Shown here: positions 17,011 to 25,779 of the stretch, piece after piece | Layout: each line of letters starts with the position of its first letter | How positions within the stretch are numbered: position 1 is the first letter of the stretch | Program-made: the position numbers and the translations under genes | Source of the DNA: MH13 sp042140245 | GTDB lineage: Bacteria; Pseudomonadota; Alphaproteobacteria; Rhizobiales; MH13 | Direction of reading: 5' to 3' | Assembly (NCBI RefSeq): GCF_042140245.1 | Contig: NZ_CP159483.1 | Coordinates: 3,162,001-3,226,000 of the forward strand | Length of the DNA stretch: 64,000 bases | The notes under the pieces: generated by a model | What the model was told of the DNA's origin: nothing | Database searches by the model: none | Seen by the model: only the letters and a program-made list of their open reading frames with translations

Positions 17011-18844
17011 ACGGCAAGTAAGGCCCTGGATCGACGGGTGTTGTACCGCGACGAATCTCAAAGTGCAGTTGCGGTGTATCCACATCACCGGTTGATCCGG
17101 CCCGAGCAATCACGTCGCCGCGGCTGACACGGTCACCGCGTTGAACGTCCAGACGGCTGTTGTGTGCATAGGCGGTGACATAGCCGCCACGGTGCTGAAC
17201 CAACACCAAGTTACCAAAGCCGCGAAGTTCGTTGCCAGCGTAGACAACTTCACCCTCTTCAGCGGCGCGGATCGACGCCCCCTCCGGCACGGCAATGTTC
17301 ACACCGTCGTTGCGCACGCCATTGTCCTGAACGCCAAAGCCTGACAGCACGCGACCGCGGATCGGCCAGCGGAACTGGAGCGGCGTTTGTTCGGCGATAT
17401 CATCATTGCGTGCAGCAACCTGCTGAATGGCGGCGGTTTGCTGGACAACAGCCTGCGTTTCGGCCGGTCTTGGTGGCGTGTAGCTGCGTGAGGCAACCAC
17501 TTCAGCCGGCGTCTGGGTGGGCGCTGGCAACTGAGCAACAGGTGGCAGAGCCTGACCAGATGAAGAGACCACAAGACGCTGACCAATACGGATCGCGTTA
17601 GGGTTGGAGATCGAGTTCGCCGCAATCAACTGCTGGGCCGACATGTTATAGCGGCGCGCGATTGAGTAGAGCGTCTCACCCGAGGCCACAACGTGCGTGC
17701 CCGCTGTTGGCATGACTTGCGCAGTCTGTGTCACCGTCTGGGGACGTGCCGGCAGGCTTGGCTGTGCCGTGGCCACCGAGCGCAAGCTAGTCGGGCGTGG
17801 CGTTGGTGACGGCACGCGTCGTGTTGCGGAGGTTGCAGGTGTCGACCCAGTGAATGTGGTGTCGACGCCAGCACTGGCCACGCTCGTCCCGGATGACGTT
17901 GTGGAATAGACGGGAATAATGATTTGCTGGCCAACGCGCACTGACGATGGGTTGGAAATGTTGTTCACGCGCTGAAGGACATCAACGGGAATGCCATAAC
18001 GGCGCGACATGGAGAACATGGTCTCGCCCTGTTGAACCTGAACCCGTGTGCCACCAACGGCTGACCAGCCCGCTTCCCGGCTGGTTTGGCTCGGCAACTG
18101 CGCAGGCATCATCTGCGGCGTCGGCAAAGTTGTAGGTGCCGACTGAACAGGAGGAATCGACGCTGTTGTGATCGGATCGGGCGACACACGCTGCGGCATG
18201 ATCACCTGTGGCGCACCGATGGAGGCTGTTGTGATCGGTGCAGGTTGCGTCTGTGGCACTGCCTGGAATGTTGGCTGCTGATACGTCACTTGCGGCTGTT
18301 GATAGACAACACGCGGCGCCTGGACAGACGCCACCTGTGTGGTGCGTGGAACCTGTGCACCGACGAGACCGCCGGGCGTTTGGGCCAGATGCGCTGTGGG
18401 CGCACTTACTGGCGCGCGCTGGACTGCGGTGTAGGTCGGCTGCTGAACAACCCGCTGAGGTAGGGCCTGGACGGTCGGCTGCGCCTGGACTGTTGGCCGA
18501 CTAATACTCGCAGTTGTTTGCGGGTAGCCAGGCGCCGTGAATGTTGGCGCTGTGTAAGGTGCTGGCTGTGCAAGTGGCTGCGCGCCAGACGCTGTAACTT
18601 GAGGCGCACTGATTTGCGGAGCGGCCTGGAACGTCGGCTGCTGGTAAGTGACTTGCGGCTGCGTGTATGTCGCCTGAACGCTTGGCTGGCTGACAGCAAC
18701 TGTGGTCGGCTGTGCCTGGTCTACACCAAAGAAACTCAGACGGTCGGAGTCAGACGAACAGGCAGAAACGAAAACTGCCGTTACGGATAACAAGCCAAGC
18801 CGAAAAGCCCTGCGACGCAACGGACCGCGTGACATTGTACGCAT
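17003..18844 (-). CDS. nlpD: NlpD-like lipoprotein: two LysM domains and a degenerate LytM (M23) domain
   Basis: A 613-residue envelope protein. The signal sequence ends in the lipobox VSAC. A long Pro/Gln/Thr-rich low-complexity region follows, with the block QPQVTYQQPTFQA present twice. Two LysM peptidoglycan-binding domains (QQGETMFSMSRRYGIP and ASGETLYSIARRYNMS) come next, then a C-terminal LytM domain. The first zinc motif of active M23 peptidases (HxGxD) reads NDGVN here, so the domain should be catalytically dead, as in E. coli NlpD and EnvC, which activate amidases during division. The order surE-pcm-nlpD supports the name. Confidence 0.88.
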   Translation of the reverse strand: MRTMSRGPLRRRAFRLGLLSVTAVFVSACSSDSDRLSFFGVDQAQPTTVAVSQPSVQATYTQPQVTYQQPTFQAAPQISAPQVTASGAQPLAQPAPYTAPTFTAPGYPQTTASISRPTVQAQPTVQALPQRVVQQPTYTAVQRAPVSAPTAHLAQTPGGLVGAQVPRTTQVASVQAPRVVYQQPQVTYQQPTFQAVPQTQPAPITTASIGAPQVIMPQRVSPDPITTASIPPVQSAPTTLPTPQMMPAQLPSQTSREAGWSAVGGTRVQVQQGETMFSMSRRYGIPVDVLQRVNNISNPSSVRVGQQIIIPVYSTTSSGTSVASAGVDTTFTGSTPATSATRRVPSPTPRPTSLRSVATAQPSLPARPQTVTQTAQVMPTAGTHVVASGETLYSIARRYNMSAQQLIAANSISNPNAIRIGQRLVVSSSGQALPPVAQLPAPTQTPAEVVASRSYTPPRPAETQAVVQQTAAIQQVAARNDDIAEQTPLQFRWPIRGRVLSGFGVQDNGVRNDGVNIAVPEGASIRAAEEGEVVYAGNELRGFGNLVLVQHRGGYVTAYAHNSRLDVQRGDRVSRGDVIARAGSTGDVDTPQLHFEIRRGTTPVDPGPYLPSS

Positions 18845-18971
18845 TACACTTACTCACAACACACAAACTTACGGTCTGCATCAAAACACCATTAATGTTG
18901 CCGAAGGCTTAAAGCGGCGCAGAAAGCAAGGATTTGCGAAGCAAAAGGACGTTTTTGAACGTCAAACAGCG

Positions 18972-19622
18972 CTAAAGCGCGCGGGCCAAGCCCTGCTCCA
19001 AGGGAACCGCGAATGCAGGCGCGGTTACCTCTTGTTCAATGCCACCATCGGCATCTTTTGAGAAACGCACCCACGTTTGAGCGCCGACCTTCGGCCCTAT
19101 TGGCGCGATCAATCTGCCGCCGGGTGCAAGCTGCTCCAACCAAGCTGGGCTGGGCGATTCAACGGATCCGGTTACAAAAATAGCCTGATAAGGTCCGGCA
19201 GAAGGCCATCCGCCGTGACCGTCGCACAATGCCAAGTCAACATTGGATATGCTTTGGCTCTCTAGAGATGCGCGCGCACCTTCAACGAGGCTTCGAAACC
19301 GCTCAAGCGCGACCACGCGCCGCGCAAGCTTGCCCAGCAAGGCCGAGAAATATCCGGATCCTGCACCAATCTCGAGCACCGACATGTCTGCTTCAACGGG
19401 CACTGCTTGGAGCAAACGGGCCAACACACTTGGTGCTTCCATGATTTGGCCGCATGCAATTGGGATCAAGCGGTCCGCATATGCATCAGCTGCATACTGG
19501 TCTGGCGCGAACACTTCACGCCTCGTCGCTTCAAAGGCACTGACTAAGCGATGATCGGTGATGCCCATGGAACGCAGGCCAAGCACAAAGCTCGCACGGC
19601 GCAACGCATCATCGCTGCTCAT
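18972..19622 (-). CDS. pcm: Protein-L-isoaspartate O-methyltransferase
   Basis: A 216-residue PCMT family methyltransferase, which repairs isoaspartyl residues in aged proteins. The SAM motif I reads VLEIGAGSGYFSALL, and LAPGGRLIAPIG is the usual post-motif. The substrate loop, GQTIS in the E. coli enzyme, reads GQIMEAP here, so activity may differ. It lies 15 bases after surE and before nlpD, the classical surE-pcm-nlpD order. This call is by family and context. Confidence 0.88.
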   Translation of the reverse strand: MSSDDALRRASFVLGLRSMGITDHRLVSAFEATRREVFAPDQYAADAYADRLIPIACGQIMEAPSVLARLLQAVPVEADMSVLEIGAGSGYFSALLGKLARRVVALERFRSLVEGARASLESQSISNVDLALCDGHGGWPSAGPYQAIFVTGSVESPSPAWLEQLAPGGRLIAPIGPKVGAQTWVRFSKDADGGIEQEVTAPAFAVPLEQGLARAL

Positions 19623-19637
19623 GGGGCAGTCCTGAGG

Positions 19638-20432
19638 CTATTGGCTATCGGGCCCATCCTGCCCATCCGTTCCCAGCCCCAAAGCTCCGGCCACTGCACT
19701 GCGGCTTGCGTGGTCGGTCATGTCAACGGAAAGCGGTGTGACCGAAACATAGCCAGCGCGAACGCTCTCTAAATCTGTTCCAATGTCAGGATCGGCATTT
19801 TGCCCATTGTAGGCTAACCAGTAATACGCGTTTCCGCGACCATCCATCCGTTTGTCTATGGCCAGGAAATCAATGTTGCGACGCCCTTGCCCAGTCACTC
19901 GTACACCTTCAATTGCGCCGGGCGCGCGATTCGGGAAATTGATGTTGAGCAGCGTTTCACGCGGCAAATCCAATTGGAGGAGTTTGCGCAAGATATCAGG
20001 GGCTAACGCCTCGCCAGTTTCGTAGGGTGGCTCGGTATCAGGAGCGAAAGAGTAAGCTTGCGACAAGGCAATGCTGCGCACGCCAAGGATGGTGCCCTCT
20101 ATGGCCGCGGCAACAGTTCCAGAGTAGGTGATGTCCTCAGCGAGGTTCTGGCCCTTGTTAAAGCCTGAGAGAATCAAATCAGGCGGCTCTGGCATCACGT
20201 GACGCACAGCCATGAGCACGCAGTCTGTGGGTGTGCCGCGCACCGCATAGGCACGCTCACCGACTTTGCGAAGCCGCAAGGGATCATTGAGCGACATGGA
20301 GTGCGCCACACCTGATTGATCAGTTTCCGGCGCGACGGTCCAAACCTCATCACCAATTTGCTCAGCGACCCGAACCAGGTGGCCAAGGCCCTTGGCATGG
20401 ATGCCATCATCATTGGTGACAAGAATACGCAT
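19638..20432 (-). CDS. surE: 5'/3'-nucleotidase SurE
   Basis: A 264-residue SurE, a metal-dependent nucleoside monophosphate phosphatase linked to stationary survival. It opens with MRILVTNDDGIHAKGL, holding the metal-binding DD pair; VRGTPTDCVLMA and LSGFNKGQNLAEDITYSGTVAAA are family signatures. The ATG overlaps the serS stop by one base (TGATG), so the two are coupled. Confidence 0.97.
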   Translation of the reverse strand: MRILVTNDDGIHAKGLGHLVRVAEQIGDEVWTVAPETDQSGVAHSMSLNDPLRLRKVGERAYAVRGTPTDCVLMAVRHVMPEPPDLILSGFNKGQNLAEDITYSGTVAAAIEGTILGVRSIALSQAYSFAPDTEPPYETGEALAPDILRKLLQLDLPRETLLNINFPNRAPGAIEGVRVTGQGRRNIDFLAIDKRMDGRGNAYYWLAYNGQNADPDIGTDLESVRAGYVSVTPLSVDMTDHASRSAVAGALGLGTDGQDGPDSQ

Positions 20433-21763
20433 CAGGTGACCTCTTGCCCATTGGCGGAGATAAGCGTCGTACCGCCCATGTATGGCACCAGAACATCCGG
20501 TATGCGAAGGCCACCATCTTCGGTTTGATAGTTTTCCATAACCGCGATGAGGGCGCGACCCGCCGCAACGCCTGAGCCGTTAAGCGTGTGCACGAACTGC
20601 GGCTTTCCGTTCGCGTCACGGTAGCGCGCATTCATACGTCGCGCTTGGAAATCGCCACAGGTGGAGCAGCTGGAAATTTCACGATACTTGTGCTGCCCAG
20701 GCAACCAGACCTCAATGTCGTAGGTTTTGCGGGCACCAAAGCCCATGTCGCCAGTGCACAGCACCACCGTGCGCGTGTGCAAACCAAGATCGGCCAGAAC
20801 GCCTTCAGCACACGCGGTCATGCGTTCAAGCTCTGCATCGCTCTCGTCCGGATGGGTGATCGACACCATCTCAACTTTGTTGAATTGGTGCTGTCGCAAA
20901 TAGCCTTTAGTATCGCGGCCTGCAGACCCTGCCTCTGCTCGAAAACACGGGGTCAACGCCGCCAGCCGATGCGGCAGGGTTTCAGCATCCACGATGCTTT
21001 CTCGTGCAAGATTGGTGAGCGGCACTTCCGCGGTTGGGATCATCCACAGACTTGTCTGGTCGTTGTTTGATCGCTCACCATCCTCATCATCTTTAGCGGT
21101 GCGGAAGAGATCGTCAGCGAACTTGGGCAGCTGTCCGGTGCCGAACATCACCTCATCGCGCACCAGCAAGGGCGGGGCGATCTCCTGGTAGCCATTTTTG
21201 CCGACCTGCGTGTTCAGCATGAACTGGCCGAGTGCGCGTTCAAGCTTGGCCAATGCGCCCTTCATGACGCAAAAGCGCGAGCCGGACAGCTTGGCTGCTG
21301 TTTCGAAATCCATAAGGCCCATAGCCTCACCAAGTTCGAAATGCTCTTTGCCATCAAAGCCGAGGGTGGGCTTTTGACCGCCCAGGCGAACCTCGACATT
21401 GTCATCTTCGTCTGCCCCCTCCGGGACATCGTCAAGCGGGATGTTGGGCAAGCTGGCCAGAGCGTCGTCCAGCGCATGTGTGAGGCGACGCTCTTCGTCT
21501 TCACCCTCTTGGATAAAGGCTTTGTGCTTGGCCACTTCCTCTATCAGCCGCGCGGCTTCAGCTTCGTCGCCAGTTGCTTTGGCCTTGCCGATGGCCTTCG
21601 ACGCCGTGTTGCGCGCACTTTGCGCATCCTGAAGCTTTGTCAGATGGTCGCGGCGTGCGTCGTCCAGCTTCAAAATCTCGGCAGAAGCGGGCTCAGCACC
21701 ACGCTTTTTCAGCGCATCGTCCAAAGCAGCAGGGTTGTCACGGATCAGGCGAATATCGAGCAT
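20432..21763 (-). CDS. serS: Seryl-tRNA synthetase
   Basis: A 443-residue class II synthetase charging tRNA-Ser. The N-terminal coiled-coil arm begins MLDIRLIRDNPAALDDALKKRG; class II motifs appear as TPCFRAEAGSAGRDTKGYLRQHQF (motif 2) and LNGSGVAAGRALIAVMENYQ (motif 3). The start is the ATG at 21763, which fits the family N terminus; a frame 12 codons longer is open but lacks homology. It is followed by surE with a one-base overlap. Confidence 0.97.
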   Translation of the reverse strand: MLDIRLIRDNPAALDDALKKRGAEPASAEILKLDDARRDHLTKLQDAQSARNTASKAIGKAKATGDEAEAARLIEEVAKHKAFIQEGEDEERRLTHALDDALASLPNIPLDDVPEGADEDDNVEVRLGGQKPTLGFDGKEHFELGEAMGLMDFETAAKLSGSRFCVMKGALAKLERALGQFMLNTQVGKNGYQEIAPPLLVRDEVMFGTGQLPKFADDLFRTAKDDEDGERSNNDQTSLWMIPTAEVPLTNLARESIVDAETLPHRLAALTPCFRAEAGSAGRDTKGYLRQHQFNKVEMVSITHPDESDAELERMTACAEGVLADLGLHTRTVVLCTGDMGFGARKTYDIEVWLPGQHKYREISSCSTCGDFQARRMNARYRDANGKPQFVHTLNGSGVAAGRALIAVMENYQTEDGGLRIPDVLVPYMGGTTLISANGQEVT

Positions 21764-21857
21764 ATCGGTACTTGGTGTTGGGCAAAGCGGAGGACCCAAA
21801 CCAAATGCGGTTTATGCCGAAGCTTCAGCCTTTGTGTCAGTATCATCTTCGCCCCGT

Positions 21858-22850
21858 TCAGCGGCTTGCCGCTTTTCCACGAGTTCGAACCATCCAGATG
21901 GAAGCCTCGTAAAGAAGCAGCGTGGGCACCGCAAGGCCGATTTGACTGATTGGGTCAGGCGGAGTGAGGAACGCTGCCGCCAAGAACGTGGCAACAATGG
22001 CATATTTGCGCTTGGCTGCCAGACCGGCCGATGAAACTACGCCCATGCGTCCTAACAAGGTGAGCACAATGGGCAGCTGGAACACCAACCCAAAGGCGAA
22101 GATGAGCGTCATGATGAGGCTAAGATATTCGCTGGTGCGCGCCATCAGCTGAATGCTGGCTTCGCCATCACCTCCCTGTTGCTCAAAGGACAGGAAGAAA
22201 TTGAGCGCCAGCGGCATGACGACGAAGTAAACCAGCGCCGCGCCCATCGCGAAAAGAATAGGCGTGGCGATCAAATAGGGCCGGAAGGCCGCCTTTTCGT
22301 TCTTATAAAGGCCAGGCGCCATAAACATATAGATCTGCGTCGCAATCACCGGGAAAGCTATGAAGAGCGCGCCAAACAGCGCAATGCGCAACTGGGTGAA
22401 AAAGAACTCCTGTGGCGCTGTAAAGATCAGTTCCAGCTCAGACGTCTCACCTTTTGCTTGCTCGAACGGACCAAGCAGGATGTTGAAAATCTGATCAGCG
22501 ACAAAGTAGCAGCCCACGAAGGCAACACCGAACGCGATGACCGCGTAGAATAAACGCTGGCGCAGCTCGATAAGGTGCGTGATGAGTGGCGCGCGTGATT
22601 GCTCCACCTCGTCTTCGGGCTCTGCATCATCCTCCAGCGGATCATCTTCCGCCGGCAATTCCTTGGCAGACATTTTGGGCGTTTCGGCTCTTTCCTCGCC
22701 TTTGGCCTCTTTGTGAGACGTTTCAGACTTGGGAGCGGGCGTTAGAGACACAGGTTCGCCGTCCGACGGGGTATCGGCTTCATTCGTATCCGTTGGGGTG
22801 TCAGGTTTGGCGTGAGATGCGCCCTCAACAGGATCCGGCTTATCCGCCAT
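21858..22850 (-). CDS. tatC: Sec-independent translocase TatC with long acidic N-terminal extension
   Basis: A 330-residue TatC, the multi-spanning receptor of twin-arginine export. The core begins at about residue 86 with APLITHLIELRQRLFYAVIA, followed by six membrane helices; FTAPQEFFFTQLRIALFGALF is diagnostic. Before the core is an acidic, Pro-rich, probably disordered stretch of about 85 residues that E. coli TatC lacks. The start at 22850 overlaps tatB by 11 bases, which favours it; the ATG at codon 60 is an alternative giving a shorter extension. Confidence 0.94.
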   Translation of the reverse strand: MADKPDPVEGASHAKPDTPTDTNEADTPSDGEPVSLTPAPKSETSHKEAKGEERAETPKMSAKELPAEDDPLEDDAEPEDEVEQSRAPLITHLIELRQRLFYAVIAFGVAFVGCYFVADQIFNILLGPFEQAKGETSELELIFTAPQEFFFTQLRIALFGALFIAFPVIATQIYMFMAPGLYKNEKAAFRPYLIATPILFAMGAALVYFVVMPLALNFFLSFEQQGGDGEASIQLMARTSEYLSLIMTLIFAFGLVFQLPIVLTLLGRMGVVSSAGLAAKRKYAIVATFLAAAFLTPPDPISQIGLAVPTLLLYEASIWMVRTRGKAASR

Positions 22851-23370
22851 CGTCAGTTCCGGTTTTTTTGGCGGGTTCAGATGCCGCTGCGGCTTCGCTT
22901 TGCGCCTTGGCAGCCGGGGCGGGAGCCACTTCGGTCGTGGGTGCCTTTACGCGCGGTTTGGCGGGCGTGAGTGTCGACCCATCTCCGGCTGTGTTCCCAC
23001 CTAGTTTGGCAGCTTTATCCGCTTCAGTGCCGGAAGGTTTTACCTCTGCCTTGCCAATACTGCTGGCTTGTCCCGCCGTTTTCAAACTATCATCAACATC
23101 GGTCAGCGGCTTCATTTCCTTGGCAATTGTGCGTTTGATCTGGGTTGCAGGGTTGAGTGAGCGAACATCGTCGATTGTCTTTTTGACATCATCGAGTTCA
23201 GCTTCTTTGAGCGCATCGTTGAACTGACGCTGGACGCTGCTGGTCATTTCACGCGCTTGGCGCACGACCTTGCCAATGCCGCGCAGCATGGCTGGCAGTT
23301 CGCGCGGACCAACCACAAGGATCGCCACAGCGGCGATCACAAGCAGCTCAACGCCTCCTATGTCGAACAT
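22840..23370 (-). CDS. tatB: Sec-independent translocase TatB
   Basis: A 176-residue TatB. It starts MFDIGGVELLVIAAVAILVVGPRELP, the single membrane helix followed by an amphipathic helix (LRGIGKVVRQAREMTSSVQRQ). The C-terminal half is Ala/Pro/Lys-rich and probably disordered, as usual for alphaproteobacterial TatB. It lies between tatA and tatC and overlaps tatC by 11 bases, so the three are one transcript. Confidence 0.95.
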   Translation of the reverse strand: MFDIGGVELLVIAAVAILVVGPRELPAMLRGIGKVVRQAREMTSSVQRQFNDALKEAELDDVKKTIDDVRSLNPATQIKRTIAKEMKPLTDVDDSLKTAGQASSIGKAEVKPSGTEADKAAKLGGNTAGDGSTLTPAKPRVKAPTTEVAPAPAAKAQSEAAAASEPAKKTGTDDGG

Positions 23371-23456
23371 GTCGCCTCCAAACGCAGCCGCTTGCTCGGC
23401 TTATGCAGCGATGTGCTGCACACCCCGTTCAGCGCCTTAGCACCCATCAAAGCAGA

Positions 23457-23690
23457 CTAGCTTTGCTTGCTTTCGTCTGCCGGCGTGGTGCTAGCCGTGG
23501 TGCTGACAGTCTCTTCGGCAGTGTGCTCGATTGTGCGGCCATCATCATCTTTTTCATCACCAGCAAGGCCAGTTTTGAAGCTGTTGATGCCCTTGGCGAG
23601 ATCACCCATAAATTCGGAAATTTTGCCGCGTCCAAAAAGCAGAACAATCAACAAAACCACCAGCAGAATTTGCATCCAACCTGGAACCAT
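23457..23690 (-). CDS. tatA: Sec-independent translocase TatA
   Basis: A 77-residue TatA, the pore-forming subunit of twin-arginine export. The membrane helix ILLVVLLIVLLFGRGK is followed by the amphipathic ISEFMGDLAKGINSFKTGL and a short polar tail. It is the first of tatABC, 86 bases before tatB. The 174 bases between it and the ABC ATPase stop probably hold the tat promoter, though I could not place it with confidence. Confidence 0.95.
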   Translation of the reverse strand: MVPGWMQILLVVLLIVLLFGRGKISEFMGDLAKGINSFKTGLAGDEKDDDGRTIEHTAEETVSTTASTTPADESKQS

Positions 23691-23864
23691 AACGCAACTC
23701 CCTTAGCGCCTTTTCGACGCGATATCTTGGTTCGACACCCTCGCGATAGAACGATGGGGTCCACTGACTGCCGGGGCAGCCGTTTAAAACGATGTCACCG
23801 GACTTGGCCCGCAACCTAGGCTCACGTCAAGCCAAAGGCGCCACCAACCGGAATGGCATCCCAC

Positions 23865-25001
23865 TTATGTAGGTTGTGCATCGGGTTTTTGAAAGATCAA
23901 AGCTGCATCGCGGTGAATCGCGATGGTGACCGATTGCCCTCTCTTGAACTGGTCAGTCCGTGTGGTGCGCGCAAACACGGGCCGCTCGTAACCCGGCACA
24001 GCCAAGTGCAAAAGATCGGCCTCGCCCAAGAATTGAACGGCCCGAACACGGGCAGGCAACCCGTTTCCTGCCCCTTCATCTTGGTCGATGGCGATGGCTG
24101 ACTGCCGCACTCCGATCAGAAGATGCGTTCCATCGGCATGACCAGGTGCAGCGATCATGCCCAGCGGCGTTGCAACAAGCTCCCCTTGGGCGACACCTTC
24201 AAACTCATTGAGTTCGTGAAAAAAGCGGGCTGCAAAAAGATCGGCCGGTTTTTCGTAGAACGCGCGAGCGTGCCCATCTTGCACGATCTTTCCCTTGCGC
24301 ATCAGCACAATGCGATCTGCGATACGTAGCGCCTCATCAGGATCATGGGTGACCACAATGGTGGTCGCCCGCATCTCTCGCAGGATCGTTAGAGTTTCAT
24401 CCCGCACTCTGTCGCGTGTTCGACGATCAAGGCCGGAAAACGGCTCATCCATCAGCATCACGCGCGGACGCGGTACAATGGCGCGGGCCAAAGCAACGCG
24501 TTGCTGCATGCCGCCAGAAAGCATGTGTGGATGATCTTCAGCTGTGTGCTCCAAGCCAACGCGGCCAAGGGCTCGCATCGCCTCACGGCGCCGATCTTCT
24601 TTTTTCAGCGTATTGAGGCCAAAGGTTACGTTTTCTAGCACTGTCAGATGCGGAAAGAGCGCGAAGTCTTGGAACATCAATCCGACTTCACGTTTTTCGG
24701 GCACCACAAACGTGCCAGGCCCGGCGACAACACGCTCATCAATACGGATCGTGCCAGCATAGGGTTGCTCGATACCAGCCAGCAGACGCAAGAGCGTGGT
24801 CTTACCGCAGCCGGAATGACCAAGAAGACAAACAATTTCACCCGGTTCCACACTCAGTGAGATGCCACCAACGGCATCATCACCACCATAGCTGTGGTGC
24901 AGCCCTTCAATCGTGACGCCTGTTGCTACGCTTGCTGGTTGGGTGCCTGGTTCTCCCCAGTCAAAGTCCAAACGCGCGTTGGAGGCAATGGCCTTATCCA
25001 T
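23865..25001 (-). CDS. FbpC-like ABC transporter ATP-binding protein, orphan
   Basis: A 378-residue ABC ATPase. Walker A is GHSGCGKTT (residues 61-69), the signature LSGGMQQR (161-168), Walker B VMLMDEP (181-187), and TTIVVTHD carries the switch histidine. The C-terminal about 120 residues form a regulatory TOBE-like domain, as in Fe(III) importers FbpC/FutC. No permease or binding protein lies nearby. It overlaps scpB by 8 bases, with AGGAG inside the scpB end, so it is translated together with the chromosome-segregation pair, an unusual placement. The iron substrate is an inference from the closest family; other substrates (spermidine, sulfate, thiamine) are possible. Confidence 0.85.
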   Translation of the reverse strand: MDKAIASNARLDFDWGEPGTQPASVATGVTIEGLHHSYGGDDAVGGISLSVEPGEIVCLLGHSGCGKTTLLRLLAGIEQPYAGTIRIDERVVAGPGTFVVPEKREVGLMFQDFALFPHLTVLENVTFGLNTLKKEDRRREAMRALGRVGLEHTAEDHPHMLSGGMQQRVALARAIVPRPRVMLMDEPFSGLDRRTRDRVRDETLTILREMRATTIVVTHDPDEALRIADRIVLMRKGKIVQDGHARAFYEKPADLFAARFFHELNEFEGVAQGELVATPLGMIAAPGHADGTHLLIGVRQSAIAIDQDEGAGNGLPARVRAVQFLGEADLLHLAVPGYERPVFARTTRTDQFKRGQSVTIAIHRDAALIFQKPDAQPT

Positions 25002-25779
25002 CGCGGCTATGCTCCTCGTCCGGAGCGCCTGGCACAGACTGCTCTAACTCGTCTTGCGGCCAAAGTGCCATCGCCGAACGCTCGGTTGCAGCACCGTCCT
25101 CATCGAGAGGATCTTCATCATCTGAAAGCTGATCAGAGTCGCCGGTTGGCATCACTGACAAGGCGCCTTGGGGAATGGCTTCCAGCAAGCCTGCTCCCTT
25201 CAGCTCGTCAAGGCCTGGCAAGTCACCAACGCTGGCAAGCGTGAACTGATCGAGGAACGCAGGCGTCGTGCCATAGGTCACTGGGCGGCCCGGCGTACGG
25301 CGGCGCCCTCGCATGCGCACCCATCCCGTCTCGAGAAGAACATCGAGTGTGCCTTTAGAGGCGGACACACCGCGTATCTCTTCAATCTCAGCACGCGTGA
25401 CAGGTTGATGGTAAGCAATGATGGCCAATGTCTCCAGGGCAGCGCGAGACAGCTTTTTCGGCTCGCTGGCTTGCTCCTCGAACAGATAAGAAAGGTCGCT
25501 GGCTGTGCGCAATGCATAACCGCCAGCCACAGACACCAAGGTGACGCCAGACGTCGCGTAACGCTCTTTCAGATGCTCCACGACTGGCTCCAAAGCATCA
25601 CCAACATATTGGCTCAACGCTTTAGCCGTTAGAGGCTCATCACTAACAAACAGCATAGCTTCGACGATGCGAACGGCTTCATCGAACGGCACGTCGGGCA
25701 TAGCGCCGTCGTGTTCCAGACGCTCGCTAGATGCATCCTCGGCTGCTGGCGCGATTGCGGACTGAGGCTCCGTGCTCAT
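24994..25779 (-). CDS. scpB: Segregation and condensation protein B
   Basis: A 261-residue ScpB, partner of ScpA and SMC in chromosome condensation. Two winged helices are visible (IVEAMLFVSDEPLTAKALSQYV and LSRAALETLAIIAYHQPVTRAEIEEIRG), then the conserved VTYGTTPAFLDQF. The C-terminal about 60 residues are acidic. It starts in a four-base ATGA overlap with the scpA stop and ends in an overlap with the ABC ATPase. Confidence 0.95.
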   Translation of the reverse strand: MSTEPQSAIAPAAEDASSERLEHDGAMPDVPFDEAVRIVEAMLFVSDEPLTAKALSQYVGDALEPVVEHLKERYATSGVTLVSVAGGYALRTASDLSYLFEEQASEPKKLSRAALETLAIIAYHQPVTRAEIEEIRGVSASKGTLDVLLETGWVRMRGRRRTPGRPVTYGTTPAFLDQFTLASVGDLPGLDELKGAGLLEAIPQGALSVMPTGDSDQLSDDEDPLDEDGAATERSAMALWPQDELEQSVPGAPDEEHSRDG

